Shown piece after piece: positions 59,601-64,000 of a stretch of DNA of 64,000 bases; positions within the stretch are counted from its first letter, which is position 1, and each line of letters opens with the position of its first letter. The stretch comes from Flavobacterium johnsoniae UW101 (GTDB taxonomy: Bacteria; Bacteroidota; Bacteroidia; Flavobacteriales; Flavobacteriaceae): NCBI RefSeq assembly GCF_000016645.1, contig NC_009441.1, positions 1,054,001 through 1,118,000 of the forward strand, in the 5' to 3' direction. The notes under the pieces were generated by a model. That model did not search any database. It saw only the letters and a list, made by a program, of their open reading frames with translations, and was not told the origin of the DNA. A program made the position numbers and the translations under genes.

Positions 59601-61116
59601 TATATCGTACTTCTACTGTATAGTTACCCGGACCAAGATTACTCCAGGCTTTTGTAGATCCCCAAGAACCGTTATTAATTCTATATTGAATAGTATAACT
59701 ATTCGCATTGATTAAATTAACAGTAATTGATCCTGTAGTAACGCTGCAATTTGGACTGGTTGTTGTAAAATTATAATTTGGTTTTGTAACTGTATTTACA
59801 GTATAAGATGCTGTAGCCGTACAACCATTGATATCCTCTACACGAACCTGATAAGTTCCAGGAGTGGTAACAACTATAGTGTTTCCAGATGTATTAGGAA
59901 CAAAACCTGCATTGTTTACATTAACAAAATATTTATAAGGAGAAGTTCCTCCGCTAGGATTTGCCTGCAGATTTCCTGTAGAGCAGCCTGAGTTTGCGGA
60001 TTGATTACTTATAGATAAAGTTAAAAGATTTGGTGCATTATTAACTGTTCTGTTACTTATCGAATTTGATACACAAGCATTACTTACAGTAACTACTGCT
60101 CTATAATTTGTTGCCGGGTCTAAACCTGTAAAAGTCCATTCTGGAGCTGCTACGCCCTGAATATTACCAACTTGAGTTGTACCTCTGAAAAGAGTATAAT
60201 CATAACGAAGACCTAAATCACTTGTTTTTACAGTTATACTTCCTTTATCACCATTACATTTTGGATGATTAATCGTTGTTGAAATGGTAAGATTAGCTGC
60301 TGTGATAGCAATATTTCTAACTCTGAAAACACAAGTTCCTGTAACATTTTTTAATCTTACAAAAACATTATATGTCGCTGCTGTAGTAATATTGGCAAAA
60401 ATATTACTGTCCTGCCATCCAGATGTTGGTGTTGTTGTACCAGTACTTATTGCATACTCATATTTAGAACCAAAACCTCCAACAGTTATTCTTCCTGGTA
60501 TAGAACAACCACTTCCATTTAAAATATTACTCTTGGATATATTAGTAGGATCAAGATCATTTGTATAAACATTAAAATAGAAAATGAAAACGGTACCATC
60601 AGAATAGGTAATTCTAAGTCTGTACTCACCTGCTGCATTAGCACTGTAATTTGCTCCAGTTCCTACTGTTGTCCACGTACAGTTTGTTGCTTCATTAGCA
60701 CAATTTACGTTTGCAAAAGCAGTACAGCCGCCAGTGAGTCTCGCCCAATTAAAAGAGGAAGCATTTGTAATACCCGTTTCGATTAAACGAGCATCATTAG
60801 AACCACATAAAAATAATTTAGGAAGCTCTTTTCCATCATTCGGACAGATGGATATAATACCCGCATACTCTCCTTGTGCGTACTTAAGTACAGGGTTGGG
60901 AATGGTAGGTACTGCTACTTTTTCAACAATTCCACTTAAATGAGTAGTATCGCTGATTTGACTGTTGGGCTGATTACTTGCTTTTAGAAAGATATTTTCC
61001 TTCAAGTTTTTATCAAACTTTGAATTAAAAGAAATTAAATTTTGCGAGTAGGAGGCAAAATTTAACATCATTGCTAAAACAAAAATCAGCGTTCTTAAAA
61101 TAGTAGGTTTTTTCAT
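41623..61116 (-). CDS. sprB: Giant gliding-motility adhesin SprB
   Basis: A 6,497-aa surface adhesin propelled along the cell during gliding. It has a signal peptide (MKKPTILRTLIFVLAMMLNF), an N-terminal region with a jelly-roll-like insert (residues about 690-910), and dozens of SprB-type repeats of the kind GGTxPYxYSxxxG...LxxGxYTVxVxDxxGC. The last 90 residues are a type B type IX secretion C-terminal domain (YFTPNGDGVNDTWGP, WDGRYNGEELPSGDYWYVLK). Two blocks are near-identical long-period repeats: 567 aa about 2.8 times and 594 aa about 3.1 times. The ATG at 61116 is preferred over an in-frame GTG at 61122. Length equals what I recall for F. johnsoniae SprB. Confidence 0.95.
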   Translation of the reverse strand: MKKPTILRTLIFVLAMMLNFASYSQNLISFNSKFDKNLKENIFLKASNQPNSQISDTTHLSGIVEKVAVPTIPNPVLKYAQGEYAGIISICPNDGKELPKLFLCGSNDARLIETGITNASSFNWARLTGGCTAFANVNCANEATNCTWTTVGTGANYSANAAGEYRLRITYSDGTVFIFYFNVYTNDLDPTNISKSNILNGSGCSIPGRITVGGFGSKYEYAISTGTTTPTSGWQDSNIFANITTAATYNVFVRLKNVTGTCVFRVRNIAITAANLTISTTINHPKCNGDKGSITVKTSDLGLRYDYTLFRGTTQVGNIQGVAAPEWTFTGLDPATNYRAVVTVSNACVSNSISNRTVNNAPNLLTLSISNQSANSGCSTGNLQANPSGGTSPYKYFVNVNNAGFVPNTSGNTIVVTTPGTYQVRVEDINGCTATASYTVNTVTKPNYNFTTTSPNCSVTTGSITVNLINANSYTIQYRINNGSWGSTKAWSNLGPGNYTVEVRYRLNNNNSWCTDTNVVTILDAPNGLTASAGVAALAGCGPNGTGIVRITNPSGGVPPYQYSFNGTTWGASNEANMAPNNAPGYTVYIRDSSPTPCVYAMTGIIIDPVPTPPRITYEGPTYDCNGIASMKAIVTSPVGSNYTYTYLLDDVENTNVPANEFINIGAGDHNIKVVYKLANVSTYSNLLKEDFGRGNPTTSPGINPAYCFENQSGVHPPGYACNLDNEINDGEYAVTNRINPRFGSWLDMRDHTSGGSDTQGRFLAINIGGVAGIGGIIYRKPIYDVIPNQDVKISFWVANLINNLPQNAGNDDPNITIQLIADYGLATQTLVASQETGVVPKSNKWENYNMSLNPGSYSTLDFVIRSYSAVDFGNDLTLDDITVYQVPRACAFADPFKFEVLDDKAFKAEIVPVSNVTCNGANNGSFKIIATNFGTSFEYSLNGSAGPWIPSTTSEVTVTGLQPKTYDVRVRRTGTNVAGCELTLNPVITSPTKFVIAATGKDALCSTGGLGSVDASATSGGTQPYNLVLTNNADNTQITFPPSLVLSGVVRPGTYTISGTDGGGCPATGSTSLVINGTIPPKADITKNTGLCFGTNATITVTIRDGAAPYSYSVSYNGGAYSAPSTPSNATSFNYTAAAPGTYSFLITDHNGCNAIAVSQRIDPKITATTAIRNSLTCDPANPDATIEVTISGGTAPYTYTVKNKTTGALLYTSSSITGPTFTYSTANPGTYTFDVKDDNGCIATIDGVVNSLVPVIASAAPVNPTCNGGTNGSVQLSGSGGVGPYMFSFNGGAFSNQSLYTGLSAGVSYSYQVRDFNQCLSAAGTITLSQPDPITGTTSFTPYTCLQTGSITVTSISGGTGTYQYSINGTTFQAGTTFTGLTNGTYTITVRDANNCTNTLAPVTLDPLTPPTALSFSNTALSCPTNKVSITVTTTGGSGALSYRIVEPASASGNTSGLTTGTFTNLDPGTYKFEVTDAKGCKYEDSYTVAPLPALTVVGTHTNVQCFGSSTGTAQFTVSGSTGFTYTLNTVSQGAGTSPISLTGLAAGTYTVEITNTATNCKALASVTITAPAAALTLNNTPSAITCDAPGSVVLTAAGGWGGNTYSLTQPDGTVLGPQNTGTFANLTQTGSYTANVTDANNCIASSTFTLSTPSAPSASIAGSDICYDANNQATITVTASGGVGPYQYSINNGTSYQSGNTFANLLPGSYTVLVKDAFGCTSTAIAQVIANQLQVDAVLTKTLDCKTPPAARITGTISGGTAPYTYSVSVNGGAYTSLGAVTGTTFTYDTTTAGEYQFQVNDVNNCPAVSTSVKIDALVPVIASAAPVDPTCNGGTNGSVQLSGSGGVGPYMFSFNGGAFSNQSFYTGLSAGVSYSYQVRDFNQCLSAPGTITLSQPDPITGTTSFTPYTCLQTGSITVTSTSGGTGTYQYSINGTTFQAGTTFTGLTNGTYTITVRDANNCTNTLAPVTLDPLTPPTALSFSNTALSCPTNKVSITVTTTGGSGALSYRIVEPASASGNTSGLTTGTFTNLDPGTYKFEVTDAKGCKYEDSYTVAPLPALTVVGTHTNVQCFGSSTGTAQFTVSGSTGFTYTLNTVSQGAGTSPISLTGLAAGTYTVEITNTATNCKALASVTITAPAAALTLNNTPSAITCDAPGSVVLTAAGGWGGNTYSLTQPDGTVLGPQNTGTFANLTQTGNYTANVTDANNCIASSTFTLSTPSAPSASIAGSDICYDANNQATITVTASGGVGPYQYSINNGTSYQSGNTFANLLPGSYTVLVKDAFGCTSTAIAQVIANQLQVDAVLTKTLDCKTPPAARITGTISGGTAPYTYSVSVNGGAYTSLGAVTGTTFTYDTTTAGEYQFQVNDVNNCPAVSTSVKIDALVPVIASAAPVDPTCNGGTNGSVQLSGSGGVGPYMFSFNGGAFSNQSFYTGLSAGVSYSYQVRDFNQCLSAPGTITLSQPDPITGTTSFTPYTCLQTGSITVTSISGGTGTYQYSINGTTFQAGTTFTGLTNGTYTITVRDANNCTNTLAPVTLDPLTPPTALSFSNTALSCPTNKVSITVTTTGGSGALSYRIVEPASASGNTSGLTTGTFTNLDPGTYKFEVTDAKGCKYEDSYTVAPLPALTVVGTHTNVQCFGSSTGTAQFTVSGSTGFTYTLNTVSQGAGTSPISLTGLAAGTYTVEITNTATNCKASASVTITAPAAALTLNNTPSAITCDAPGSVVLTASGGWGGNTYSLTQPDGTVLGPQNTGTFANLTQTGSYTANVTDANNCIASSTFTLSTPSAPSASIAGSDICYDANNQATITVTASGGVGPYQYSINNGTSYQSSGTFANLLPGSYTVLVKDAFGCTSTAIAQTIANEFTVATVLTDGPKCTSPNITIDGTINGGTANYNYTVTINGTLDPTVHTVAGTTFTYTDATAVTATTTTTYLFTFTDNSGCNATSTVVVQPKTNPDFTAVQGNLIYCSGQETGSINVNIDTTVGVGPYVINVVKDNTALGTPNVNYGTQTTGLPGGDYIVTVTDANGCSLNRNVSIAQPDPIVFTEDIQQIKCIGGGAGTALGSIGVTALAGGTTSGLALPAKSGFIYTLTSNTSPTQTFTPDGRENHSFQILNFGIYELTVTDFNGCSVTKTINIASPPEDMIIDVTQGTPSCTSATIVVSVTPPIPGGPYHFALYPVDPANPNNYDYATYSASYQDADAVSPPASPGDPDLLKSTFTGLNPGVLYSFIVYDESTNCYFFKQADTKTPTLSTLTSDLTESNVTCMNAGDGSVSFTFTKNYTTTTTVNYQVYNSQTNQPVVPAITGSVTGLNGNVTSPVQTAGPLVPGTYYILFTEVGGSTPGCTNSSRTFTITQSVVPVLVNATVNKNQNCNELGNISVSAQGGTAPYKYLVLSDTAPAPTAGDAWVDGSSFNLAAGNYIAYAKDANGCIQPAAVKVIPLDPTPVVAAVLAAQCNVTEGSFVINVTVPTAGVSPYTFSVDGGAFQSRTAPFSITGLSSGSHTIEIKDKNGCGNTVTVPILKPLGFTPEVTALPTCPNNDGQITVTAAGGSSTYSYELLDASASTVLAGPQASNVFNAVAAGSYQVRVTDVTTTCALVKPILLTSPAPVNFTASPTDVSCNGGSNGTIKVTLGAGNTDPVYTYTLTALSGPALVVGPQTSNLFTGLSARDYSISVASGRLGCSTPQTITVGQPPVLSVDASSAAAPFKCAPDNSTNTTIVTINGSGGFGDYTYSINNVDFYPTNTFTVADNGTTYNLPVYVKDANGCSAIGSVLITRLTRITTVTVAGTAIDCLNNGRADITVLGGSGNFSYQLLPSGAPQVDNFFGITAPGDYYFRVIDNDTDCYFDAPVFRVAPYNTIKAVATATTPVNCFGDANGALAINVTGYTGAYTYEVFNSAGTSVMGPIGSDTTVNPRSISGLSAGNYTVVVTETASPYCSVTTNAVTIGSPSEAVSVTASTVNDNCGTNAGQIIAEGHGGTAPYYYQILPQGSPAPLVTDAGWSTVTTLNAESGNYTVYVKDSRDCPSSVNVILGLDPSPVVAAVLAAQCNVAEGSFVINVTVPTAGVSPYTFSVDGGAFQSRTAPFSITGLSSGSHTIEIKDKNGCGNTVTVPILKPLGFTPEVTALPTCPNNDGQITVTAAGGSSTYSYELLDASASTVLAGPQASNVFNAVAAGSYQVRVTDVTTTCALVKPILLTSPAPVNFTASPTDVSCNGGSNGTIKVTLGAGNTDPVYTYTLTALSGPALVVGPQTSNLFTGLSARDYSISVASGRLGCSTPQTITVGQPPVLSVDASSAAAPFKCAPDNSTNTTIVTINGSGGFGDYTYSINNVDFYPTNTFTVADNGTTYNLPVYVKDANGCSAIGSVLITRLTRITTVTVAGTAIDCLNNGRADITVLGGSGNFSYQLLPSGAPQVDNFFGITAPGDYYFRVIDNDTDCYFDAPVFRVAPYNTIKAVATATTPVNCFGDANGALAINVTGYTGAYTYEVFNSAGTSVMGPIGSDTTVNPRSISGLSAGNYTVVVTETASPYCSVTTNAVTIGSPSEAVSVTASTVNDNCGTNAGQIIAEGHGGTAPYYYQILPQGSPAPLVTDAGWSTVTTLNAESGNYTVYVKDSRDCPSSVNVILGLDPSPVVAAVLAAQCNVAEGSFVINVTVPTAGVSPYTFSVDGGAFQSRTAPFSITGLSSGSHTIEIKDKNGCGNTVTVPILKPLGFTPEVTALPTCPNNDGQITVTAAGGSSTYSYELLDASASTVLAGPQASNVFNAVAAGSYQVRVTDVTTTCALVKPILLTSPAPVNFTASPTDVSCNGGSNGTIKVTLGAGNTDPVYTYTLTALSGPALVVGPQTSNLFTGLSARDYSISVASGRLGCSTPQTITVGQPPVLSVDASSAAAPFKCAPDNSTNTTIVTINGSGGFGDYTYSINNVDFYPTNTFTVADNGTTYNLPVYVKDANGCSAIGSVLITRLTRITTVTVAGTAIDCLNNGRADITVLGGSGNFSYQLLPSGAPQVDNFFGITAPGDYYFRVIDNDTDCYFDAPVFRVAPYNTIKAVATATTPVNCFGDANGALAINVTGYTGAYTYEVFNSAGTSVMGPIGSDTTVNPRSISGLSAGNYTVVVTETASPYCSVTTNAVTIGSPSEAVSVTASTVNDNCGTNAGQIIAEGHGGTAPYYYQILPQGSPAPLVTDAGWSTVTTLNAESGNYTVYVKDSRDCPSSVNVILGLDPSPVVAAVLAAQCNVTEGNFVINVTVPTAGVSPYTFSVDGGAFQSRTAPFSITGLSSGSHTIEIKDKNGCGNTVTVPILAPLELRSEITLTPVCNNPSGDITLFASGGTVSTPSSYVYTMNNWATSQSSPVFGGLAPGSYTFRVRDIVTNCEKEVTQIIENATVVTGITLKPTAVSCNGGSDGTISVELDASNNNPIYRYTLTATIAGVPLTVGPQDSTLFSGLSAGTYTVSVTSGRGCPGTATITVDEPAPIVVDAPLVTQYVCAAGTNTSSRATITVNSVNGGSNNYVIYEFTRGTTVVQRGLSNSYTETDYAGGSYSVKVLDSKGCSGVTTAPITIDPFISLDNMAIAVTPITCVADESIQVTVTTTGGTPPTLYYTVTGNGYNQTNTTGTFTDLGIGSYFITVENRVTNCMLRQFHNVINPNTFNIVAAAVNAEICYGATNGSVDLTFIDNLPNPTDKAGPFDYTISGPMPDITESTTNAGPVRISNLIAGDYKVVAKLRGTPECTVETVFSILQPLEPLALSLEQTRITCVSGNDDGTITATATGGWEGDYQFELVGPYGTINYSDQYKFENLREGTYTITVKDSKGCMDIQTITLTKPDPITFTAAADVTVLSCFGGQDATITVSAPTGGQGSNYTYTLNYTVDGEAVFVGPQSSNVFTNLGAGDYTVTVKDGFTCEATSAVISIANPTIIEPTLSLDKAITCLTNARLTLSVTGGTGPYTYSEDGTNYSVTSFNSSVTFEVTPGLHRYFVKDNVGCISYVSNDFEVIPVTPLTVELNTDNAKVNCKDESTALIVAEAVGGLGNYEYSLLDGAGTEIRPAQPDGVFADLPAGTYTVHVKSVDCEANSTTIVVSQPENALTGDYTVVPVKCFGDNNGKIVVTASGGTGTIKYAIEPNLDQFFESGTFERLTAGTYTVIVQDLAGCNIIYEIDVVQPNILTAYEVPGSMIPEICKGDKDGAFTIEIQGGTAPYFESLDKDNGPFNPVLATTVDYTGLSGGRHTVFIKDSNGCIYPVEVNMPESVVLDPKYTVSYDCVNNAQSNMVVITIDPSNNPADIDYSLDGGTIQPGNIFTNIPAGDHTIRVRHTNGCTADVDFNIIGYAPLQLTLTEEKGVWNVITASAVGGGGEYVYSIDGVNFSSETKFKIYKTGTYTITVRDKNGCTDTKDYYIEYVDVCLDNYFTPNGDGVNDTWGPGCTNIYNHLKFSIFDRYGRVIAKYTYGQKWDGRYNGEELPSGDYWYVLKLNDENDGREFVGHFTLYR
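45180..50765 (-). repeat. 1,782-bp (594-aa) tandem repeat within sprB, three copies plus a partial
   Basis: The same segment recurs at exact 1,782-bp steps (for example ATGCTGAATGGTGCCGTACG at about 45269, 47051, 48833 and 50615). The units are nearly identical at the nucleotide level, with a handful of substitutions confined to the segment near each unit start. Residues are about 3450-5310 of SprB. Confidence 0.92.
52500..57340 (-). repeat. 1,701-bp (567-aa) tandem repeat within sprB, about 2.8 copies
   Basis: TAACTGTACTGAACCATT recurs at 53881, 55582 and 57283, exactly 1,701 bp apart. Intervening sequence is almost identical, with a few synonymous and isolated amino-acid changes (for example LSAAGT versus LSAPGT). 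Residues are about 1260-2870 of SprB. Confidence 0.9.
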
Positions 61117-61200
61117 AATCACTCTATTGTTTACTTACATTTCTTTTCTGAGGGGCATCAGAAGAAAAATAATTAGTATTTAAAACATTTTATATCTGTT

Positions 61201-61222
61201 GGCTTCTGGGTTTCCAGAAGCC
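61201..61222 (-). promoter_or_regulatory. Hairpin between sprD and sprB (attenuator-like)
   Basis: GGCTTCTGG / CCAGAAGCC with a 4-base loop sits 20 bp after the sprD stop in the 125-bp sprD-sprB spacer. No strong U-run follows on the minus strand, so partial termination or mRNA processing is more likely than full termination. Confidence 0.5.
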
Positions 61223-61241
61223 TCTTTATATTTTATATTTA

Positions 61242-64000
61242 TTAATTCTCAACTTTTACGATTGCCATTTTCCCGTTATATGGCTTAGATCCTTTTGCTT
61301 CAAGTGCTTTTGTAGCCTCTTGTAAACCGTCGAATTTCTCGTAATAGATATAATACTTACTTGTTGTTACATTGTAAAAGAAATTAATATCTGTAAGTCC
61401 TGCTGCTACAGCTTTCGTTAAGAACTGATCCCTTTTCTCTACACTATTATGAACTGCAAGTATCATATAAAAACCACTTTCAGAATTTTTAATATTCTTG
61501 ATAATCTGCATATTTGACTGATCTTCTCCAAAATCAAAATCACTTGCTGTTAGTGGTGTACTGCTTACTTTTGTTGTTTCCTTAATACGTTTAAGAGCGG
61601 CAACGTCCTGAGCATATCTTCCTTCATCATTTTCATAAGCTGCACGTTTAATTCTACGTTTTTTCTCAATCTCAGTTTCCGTTTTAATTCGTTCTAAATC
61701 GGCTAACAGTGCTGCTCCTTCCATTTCCATTTTCAATTGAGCTGCTTTTAACTGATTTATCTTTTCCAGATAAGCTTTGTTTAAAGCGTCATTCTTATTA
61801 GGAACTTTTTTAAGCCTTTCGTTATATAAATTCGTCAGCTTGGCAATTTCATCTTTCTGAATTCGGCTGGCATCTGCAAGCTGTGCTTTTAAAGCTTCCA
61901 GCTGGCTGTTTTCAGCAGCAACACTCTTGAACGGTTTCGGCTCTCTATAAATTCCTTTTTCGCTTAAGTCATTCTCTTCTTTTAAGTCATTCAAGTCTTT
62001 TTGTTTATTTGCTACAGTTGCTTTAAACTGGTCTAATAAATCATTCTGAGTTTTACTTGTACCCTCAATAGATTGAGTCAGATTTTCAATTGCTTTTGCC
62101 GTTTCGTCTTTTGCAGCTGCTGCTCTGGCTGCTGCCTCAGCATCAGCTTTTGCTTTTTCTGCTGCTAATCTTGCCTGACGTTCTTCTTCTTCTTTTAATT
62201 GTCTTGTTTCTTCTTCAGCTCTTAATCTTTCTGTTGCTTCTGCATCAGCTTTTGCTTTTGCATCTGCTAATAATTTAGCTTGAGCAGCTTCCATATCAGC
62301 TTTAGCTTTTGCATCTGCTGCTAATTTTGCTTGAAGAGCTTCTGCATCTGCTTTCGCTTTCGCCTCTGCTGCTTGTTTTGCCTGAAGGGCTTCTGCATCG
62401 GCTTTTGCCTTAGCATCAGCTGCTAATTTTGCTTGCAATGCTTCTGCATCGGCCTTAGCTTTTGCATCTGCTGCTAACTTAGCCTGACGTGCCTCTTCAT
62501 CTGCTTTAGCTTTTGCTTCTGCTGCTTGTTTTGCCTGAAGGGCTTCTGCATCAGCTTTTGCCTTAGCATCGGCTGCTAATTTTGCTTGCAATGCTTCTGC
62601 ATCGGCCTTAGCCTTTGCATCTGCAGCTAACTTAGCCTGACGTGCCTCTTCATCTGCTTTTGCTTTTGCTTCTGCTGCTTGTCTTGCCTGAAGGGCTTCT
62701 GCATCAGCTTTTGCCTTAGCATCGGCTGCTAATTTTGCTTGAAGTGCTTCTGCATCGGCCTTAGCCTTTGCATCTGCAGCTAACTTAGCCTGACGTGCCT
62801 CTTCATCTGCTTTTGCTTTTGCTTCTGCTGCTTGTCTTGCCTGAAGGGCTTCTGCATCAGCTTTTGCCTTAGCATCGGCTGCTAATTTCGCTTGCAATGC
62901 TTCTGCGTCTGCCTTAGCTTTTGCATCTGCAGCTAACTTAGCCTGACGTGCCTCTTCATCTGCCTTCGCTTTCGCCTCAGCTGCTTGTTTTGCCTGAAGC
63001 GCTTCTGCATCGGCTTTTGCCTTAGCATCGGCCTCTAATTTCGCCTGACGTGCTTCTTCCTCTTCTCTTAATTTTTTCGCTTCAGCTTCTGCTTTTGCTT
63101 TCGCTGTAGCTTCTGCGTCGGCTTTCACTCTTGCATCTGCTAATAATTTAGCTTGAGCAGCTTCCATATCAGCTTTTGCTTTTGCATCGGCTGCTAGTTT
63201 AGCTTGTAATGCTTCTGCATCGGCTTTTGCTTTAGCATCTGCAGCTAACTTAGCCTGACGAGCTTCTTCATCTGCTTTTACTTTCGCTTCAGCCGCTTGT
63301 TTTGCCTGAAGGGCTTCTGCATCTGCCTTAGCTTTTGCATCGGCTGCTAATTTCGCTTGTAAAGCTTCTGCATCAGCTTTGGCTTTCGCTTCTGCAGCTA
63401 ACTTAGCCTGACGAGCTTCTTCCTCTGCTTTTACTTTTGCTTCAGTCGCTTGTTTTGCCTGAAGAGCTTCTGCATCTGCCTTAGCTTTTGCATCAGCTGC
63501 TAATTTCGCTTGTAATGCTTCTGCATCAGCTTTTGCTTTCGCTTCTGCAGCTAACTTAGCCTGACGAGCTTCTTCCTCTGCTTTTACTTTTGCTTCAGCT
63601 GCTTGTTTTATTTTCAATGCTTCTGCATCGGCCTTAGCTTTTGCATCGGCTGCTAATTTCGCTTGTAAAGCTTCTGCATCAGCTTTGGCTTTGGCTTCAG
63701 CATCTAATTTAGCCTGAGCCTCTGCTGCCGCTTTGGCTTTTGCTTCTTCTGCTTGTTTTATTTTCAATGCTTCTGCATCAGCTTTGGCTTTGGCTTCAGC
63801 TGCAATAATTGCTTGTCTTGCTTCTGCATCGGCTTTTGCTTTTGCTTCAGCTGCTAATTTTTCTTTTAGAGCCGCTTCTTCTGCTGCTTTCGCTTTTGCA
63901 TCGGCTGCTAATTTTGCTCTGTTTGCTGCATCTATTGAAGCTTTAGTTTTAGCTTCTGCTGCTGTTTTTGCTTTTGCATCAGCAGCTAATCTTGCTTGTA
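61242..64000 (-). CDS. sprD: Large Ala/Lys/Glu-repeat protein of the sprB operon, C-terminal part (SprD)
   Basis: The frame is open to the right window edge, giving at least 919 residues of the C-terminal part. About 600 residues form a 17-residue repeat of the type AKLAADAKAKADAEALQ, arranged in a 51-residue (153-bp) super-repeat, predicted to be one long helix or coiled coil. A charged helical region follows (about 62000-61650), then a C-terminal SPOR-like fold (SGFYMILAVHNSVEKRDQFL...YYIYYEKFDG). sprD precedes sprB in the F. johnsoniae sprC-sprD-sprB-sprF operon, and the name is given on that context. Its exact role in SprB function is not known from the sequence. Confidence 0.75.
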   Translation of the reverse strand, partial: QARLAADAKAKTAAEAKTKASIDAANRAKLAADAKAKAAEEAALKEKLAAEAKAKADAEARQAIIAAEAKAKADAEALKIKQAEEAKAKAAAEAQAKLDAEAKAKADAEALQAKLAADAKAKADAEALKIKQAAEAKVKAEEEARQAKLAAEAKAKADAEALQAKLAADAKAKADAEALQAKQATEAKVKAEEEARQAKLAAEAKAKADAEALQAKLAADAKAKADAEALQAKQAAEAKVKADEEARQAKLAADAKAKADAEALQAKLAADAKAKADMEAAQAKLLADARVKADAEATAKAKAEAEAKKLREEEEARQAKLEADAKAKADAEALQAKQAAEAKAKADEEARQAKLAADAKAKADAEALQAKLAADAKAKADAEALQARQAAEAKAKADEEARQAKLAADAKAKADAEALQAKLAADAKAKADAEALQARQAAEAKAKADEEARQAKLAADAKAKADAEALQAKLAADAKAKADAEALQAKQAAEAKAKADEEARQAKLAADAKAKADAEALQAKLAADAKAKADAEALQAKQAAEAKAKADAEALQAKLAADAKAKADMEAAQAKLLADAKAKADAEATERLRAEEETRQLKEEEERQARLAAEKAKADAEAAARAAAAKDETAKAIENLTQSIEGTSKTQNDLLDQFKATVANKQKDLNDLKEENDLSEKGIYREPKPFKSVAAENSQLEALKAQLADASRIQKDEIAKLTNLYNERLKKVPNKNDALNKAYLEKINQLKAAQLKMEMEGAALLADLERIKTETEIEKKRRIKRAAYENDEGRYAQDVAALKRIKETTKVSSTPLTASDFDFGEDQSNMQIIKNIKNSESGFYMILAVHNSVEKRDQFLTKAVAAGLTDINFFYNVTTSKYYIYYEKFDGLQEATKALEAKGSKPYNGKMAIVKVEN

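Overview
The window looks like the chromosome of a gliding Flavobacterium, most likely F. johnsoniae or a very close relative. The DNA is AT-rich. Where a start could be checked, Bacteroidota -7 boxes (TAnnTTTG) often precede the genes. The right third carries the gliding-motility locus sprD-sprB-sprF. The SprB reading frame, counted from its ATG, is 6,497 residues, which is the length I recall for F. johnsoniae SprB.

Layout: positions 1-541 hold the start of a leftward AraC-type regulator. From 769 to 16267 runs a tetrapyrrole cluster: hemA, a GxxExxY gene boxed by palindromes, hemC, hemD, hemE, three small genes, hemF, and later hemB with a cytochrome c lipoprotein. It is interrupted by a REP-type repeat cluster with an IS200-like (RAYT) transposase, an outer-membrane protein, a class I aldolase and a leftward pair of envelope genes. 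Positions 16270-17840 are a large non-coding array of REP hairpins, eight units of about 155 bp. An M13 peptidase, a SCO-type copper protein and the feoA-feoB-FeoB-associated operon follow. Directly behind feo lies a 1.25-kb segment with an antitoxin-like gene and a frameshifted GNAT toxin-like gene, bounded by a duplication of the 3' end of the FeoB-associated gene. Then come three paralogous secreted proteins, an HD hydrolase, a fatty-acid desaturase and plsC, rnpA, a DUF4349/S41 protease/OmpA-like trio, several lipoproteins, a LysM lytic transglycosylase, pgk, and the spr operon.

How it works together: the hem genes provide the route from glutamyl-tRNA to protoporphyrinogen-level intermediates (hemL and the last steps lie elsewhere). 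Feo supplies ferrous iron, and the cytochrome c and SCO protein fit haem and copper use in respiration. SprB is the giant surface adhesin moved by the gliding machinery and exported by type IX secretion. SprF is the partner needed for its export, and SprD is a large helical surface-associated protein from the same operon.

The least explained parts are (i) the att-like duplicated GNAT cassette behind feoB, (ii) the RAYT with covarying REP hairpins and the 155-bp array, (iii) the GxxExxY gene between two copies of a palindrome, and (iv) a fixed-spacing upstream element shared by two secreted paralogues and a 37-residue membrane peptide gene.
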